DNA of 64,000 nucleotides from Actinomycetes bacterium (GTDB lineage: Bacteria; Actinomycetota; Acidimicrobiia; Acidimicrobiales; RAAP-2), in NCBI GenBank assembly GCA_021798955.1, contig JAJZBK010000015.1:1-64000 (forward strand), written 5' to 3'. A program made the position numbers and the translations under genes. Position 1 is the first letter of the stretch; each line of letters opens with the position of its first letter. Shown here piece after piece: positions 61,572 to 64,000 of the stretch. The notes under the pieces were generated by a model. It saw only the letters and a program-made list of their open reading frames with translations, did not search any database and was not told where the DNA came from.

Positions 61572-62813
61572 GTGCCCCGGTTGCTCCTGCTCCTCCCCAC
61601 CACCACCTACCGGGCTGCCGATTTCGTAGTGGCGGCAGAACGAGCTGGCGCCGAGATCATCGTCGGGTCTGACCGGCGCCAGGCGCTCGCCGACGACATG
61701 GGAGATCGGGCCCTCGTGCTCCCGTTCGACCAGCCTGAAGCGGCTGTCGAAGCCATCGTGTCCCTCAACGAACGCGCTCCCCTCGATGCCGTGCTCGCGG
61801 TGGACGACCAGGGTGTGACGATCGCCGCGGCCGCTTCGGCGCGTCTCGGCCTCGTTGCCAGTCCCGAGCGGGCGGTGGCGCGGACTCGCGACAAGGCGGC
61901 CCAGCGTCGTCGCCTGACGGCCGCCGGGCTGGACCAGCCTGCCTTTCGAGTTGTCCCTGATGCCGATGCCGCCGTGCGGGCGGCCCTCGAGGTCGGTTTC
62001 CCCTGCGTCGTCAAGCCGCTCGATCGGTCGGCCAGCCAGGGAGTGCTCCGCTTGGACGACGTCGGCTCGGCGCTCCACGGCGCTTCCCGGGTAGCTCGCA
62101 TCGCCGGGGAGGGCGCACCGCTCCTGGTCGAAGCGTTCGTGCCGGGCGTCGAGGTCGCCGTCGAGGGACTGGTGGTGCGGGGTCGCACGGCGGTGCTGGC
62201 CGTATGGGACAAGCCCGACCCGCTGGACGGACCGACCTTCCCCGAGACGATCTACGTGACGCCGTCCCGCCATCCGGCGACCATCCTCCGGGCCGTGCAG
62301 CGCGAGACAGCTCGGGCGGTGACCGCCCTCGGGCTCACCGAGGGGCCGGTGCACGTCGAGCTCCGGGTCGGCGACGGGGGGCAGGTGACCGTCCTCGAGG
62401 TGGCCGCGCGGTCGATCGGGGGACGTTGCTCGAAAGCACTGCGGCTCGAAGGCCGGACGTCGCTCGAGGATGTCATCGTGGCCCATGCGCTGGGCAGACC
62501 GTTCGAGGGAATGGCTCATGAGGGCCCAGCGTCGGGTGTCATGATGCTGCCCGTCGTCGATGAGGGTGTCCTCGACCACGTCGACGGAGTGGAGGACGCC
62601 CTTGCCGTGCCCGGCGTCACCGCTGTCGACCTGACGCTCTCAGCTGGCTCCCCCCTCGTCCCGCTGCCGGAGGGCGATCGATACCTCGGTTTCATCTTCG
62701 CCCGGGCGCTCTCCCCTGGCGAAGTCGAGCTTCGGCTCCGTCAGGCGGCCGGACAACTCCAGGTTCGCCGCCGGCCGGACCAGGCGGGAGGAGGAGCAAC
62801 CCACTCCGGGTAG
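61572..62813 (+). CDS. ATP-grasp domain protein
   Basis: A 413-residue ligase-fold protein. The N-terminal pre-ATP-grasp domain is LLLLPTTTYRAADFVVAAER. The ATP-grasp motifs include FPCVVKPLDRSASQGVLRLD, LLVEAFVPGVEVAVEGLVV, VHVELRVGD and VLEVAARSIGGRC. Family members join a carboxylate to an amine or thiol, forming an acyl-phosphate; the substrate is unknown. It starts at GTG 61572 and is followed after 9 bp by the radical SAM gene, so a two-gene operon is likely. Confidence 0.88.
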   Translation: MPRLLLLLPTTTYRAADFVVAAERAGAEIIVGSDRRQALADDMGDRALVLPFDQPEAAVEAIVSLNERAPLDAVLAVDDQGVTIAAAASARLGLVASPERAVARTRDKAAQRRRLTAAGLDQPAFRVVPDADAAVRAALEVGFPCVVKPLDRSASQGVLRLDDVGSALHGASRVARIAGEGAPLLVEAFVPGVEVAVEGLVVRGRTAVLAVWDKPDPLDGPTFPETIYVTPSRHPATILRAVQRETARAVTALGLTEGPVHVELRVGDGGQVTVLEVAARSIGGRCSKALRLEGRTSLEDVIVAHALGRPFEGMAHEGPASGVMMLPVVDEGVLDHVDGVEDALAVPGVTAVDLTLSAGSPLVPLPEGDRYLGFIFARALSPGEVELRLRQAAGQLQVRRRPDQAGGGATHSG

Positions 62814-62822
62814 CGTCGGCAC

Positions 62823-64000
62823 GTGCGAGTCCTGCTGGTGTCCACCTACGAGCTCGGTCACCAGCCAACGGCGCTGGCCGTGCCGGCTGACCGTCTCCGG
62901 CGCGCTGGCCACGAGGTCGCCTGCCTCGACCTCGCGGTGGAGCCGCTCGATGCAGATGCGATCGACCGAGCCGACAAGGTCGCCGTGTCGGTCCCCATGC
63001 ACACGGCCACACGGCTTGCCCGTGAGGTCGTCTCGGCTATCCGGGCTCGGCGCCCCGGCATCCCGGTTTGCTACTACGGCCTGTACGCCGAGACGGCTGC
63101 TGTACCGGATGAGTCAGGGCTGGACGAATGGTTCGGGCTCGGACCCGGCGACGCGGCCTTGGCGGGTGAGATCGAGCCCGATCTCGAGGCGTGGGTCGAC
63201 GGGCGGATGACGGGCGTGTCACGCCGGCTTGCCCGAGTGCCCGACCGACGGAGCGACCGTTCGGGCCTCGTCCCACTCGAGCGCTACGCACGATTCGTCG
63301 ACGAGCGCGGCGAGCGGCTGGTGGGTGCCGTCGAGGCCAGTCGTGGCTGTTCACACCGGTGCCGGCACTGTCCGGTACCGGTCGTCTACGACGGACGGGT
63401 CCGTCCGGTCGATGTCGCCGACGTCCTCTCCGACGTGGACCAGCTGGTCGAGGCCGGAGCGACGCACCTCACCTACACCGACCCCGACTTCCTCAACGCA
63501 CCCCGGCACGCTGTCCGGGTCGTCGTCGCCGTGCACGAGCGCCATCCGGACCTGACCTTCGACTGCACCGTGAAGGTCGAGCACGTGCTCCGCCATGCCC
63601 GGCTGTGGGCGGACATGGCTGCCTCCGGCTGCCGGTTCGTCGTGTCGGCGTTCGAGTCGACCAACGACCGCCTGCTGGGTTTGTTGCGCAAGGGGCACAC
63701 GGTCGAGGAGGCGTCGGCAGCCGTGGTTGCACTGCGTCGACATGGCATCGAGGTCCGTCCGTCGTGGCTGCCGTTCACCCCGTGGACCTCTGCCGCCGAT
63801 GTCGCCGACGTGGTCGACTTCGTCCGCGCCCACGACTTGGTCGGAAACGTCGACCCCGTGCAGTACACGGTCCGCCTCCTCGTGCCCCCCGGTTCGTTGC
63901 TCCTGGCCGACCCCGAGCTTGCTGCCGCCTTTGGCCCCTACGACGCCGAGCACCTCGGCTACCGCTGGGAGCACCCGGACCCGTCGGTCGACGCGCTCCA
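62823..64000 (+). CDS. B12-binding-like radical SAM protein, CUAEP/CCAEP-tail type (partial)
   Basis: At least 392 residues, running off the window. The N-terminal domain begins VRVLLVSTYELGHQPTALAV, then LDLAVEPLDADAIDRADKVA with VSVPMHTATRLA. The radical SAM motif is SRGCSHRCRHCPVPVVYDGR (CxxxCxxC). FDCTVKVEHVL and SAFESTNDRLLGLLRKGHT follow. It resembles a family named for a C-terminal CUAEP or CCAEP tail, in which U is selenocysteine; the tail lies beyond 64000. It is paired with the ATP-grasp gene. Start GTG 62823, 9 bp after the preceding stop. Confidence 0.82.
   Translation, partial: MRVLLVSTYELGHQPTALAVPADRLRRAGHEVACLDLAVEPLDADAIDRADKVAVSVPMHTATRLAREVVSAIRARRPGIPVCYYGLYAETAAVPDESGLDEWFGLGPGDAALAGEIEPDLEAWVDGRMTGVSRRLARVPDRRSDRSGLVPLERYARFVDERGERLVGAVEASRGCSHRCRHCPVPVVYDGRVRPVDVADVLSDVDQLVEAGATHLTYTDPDFLNAPRHAVRVVVAVHERHPDLTFDCTVKVEHVLRHARLWADMAASGCRFVVSAFESTNDRLLGLLRKGHTVEEASAAVVALRRHGIEVRPSWLPFTPWTSAADVADVVDFVRAHDLVGNVDPVQYTVRLLVPPGSLLLADPELAAAFGPYDAEHLGYRWEHPDPSVDAL

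Overview
The window is about 70% GC, with dense, often overlapping genes and very frequent GTG starts. It comes from an actinobacterium (Actinomycetota). Supporting markers are a BldD-type regulator, an F420-dependent (LLM class) oxidoreductase, a DtxR/IdeR-type repressor, the imuA'-imuB-dnaE2 mutasome with an actinobacterial SOS box, a PAC2 protein, DUF1707/DUF2510 proteins and a FolP2-like protein. A lineage near the Acidimicrobiia is plausible from the secreted protein with GYWEVASDGG-type repeats, but that is inference.

Layout. 1-2030 is a mobile-element graveyard: the tail of an ISL3-like transposase, a dead IS3-family element, and the C-terminal stub of a large serine recombinase that stops at the 3' end of tRNA-Ala(GGC). 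2212-16570 holds leuS, an MMPL transporter, an LLM oxidoreductase, a DUF1707 protein, PAC2 plus phosphotransferase, a secreted repeat protein, thioredoxin/CnoX, a FolP2-like protein and holA. 16608-24761 holds two membrane proteins, then the SOS cassette dnaE2-imuB-imuA' (minus strand), then a short leader-like element that ends in a perfect terminator hairpin. 24932-36527 holds a lipoprotein, pirin, SRAP, a KimA-like transporter, rpsT, lepA, LOG, five coupled small membrane-protein genes, an EAL-DICT phosphodiesterase and a DtxR-type regulator. 36605-45296 is a stress, translation and cell-biology block: CIRCE-hrcA-dnaJ-rsmE, bldD, an HTH protein, HIT, phoH-ybeY-CNNM-era. 45370-59837 holds dinG, uppS-(small membrane protein)-recO, phr-hemW, glyS, ppdK, dnaG and rpoD. 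60014-64000 holds tRNA-Asn, an arylsulfatase relic, an NfuA-like gene, and an ATP-grasp plus radical SAM pair that runs off the window.

How the genes work together. Many genes share ATGA/GTGA stop-start overlaps and so form translationally coupled units: PAC2/APH, folP2/holA, imuA'/imuB, the small-membrane cluster, hrcA/dnaJ/rsmE, ybeY/CNNM/era, uppS/membrane protein/recO and phr/hemW. c-di-GMP signalling is represented by an EAL-DICT enzyme with its catalytic residues and by a BldD homologue that keeps the RxD-X8-RxxD ligand motif.

The most unusual global feature is the abundance of short tandem repeats (9, 10, 12, 14, 15, 18, 21, 24, 30 bp). They lie inside housekeeping genes (leuS, era, dinG, phoH, ppdK, rpoD) and in spacers. 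Every unit inside a gene is a multiple of 3; spacer units include 10 and 14. The best single candidate for an undescribed element is the 24521-24761 leader: an extended Shine-Dalgarno sequence, a 14-codon ORF that would start at CTG, two AGGTGG copies that can compete for one CCACCT, and a 13-bp UUCG terminator.
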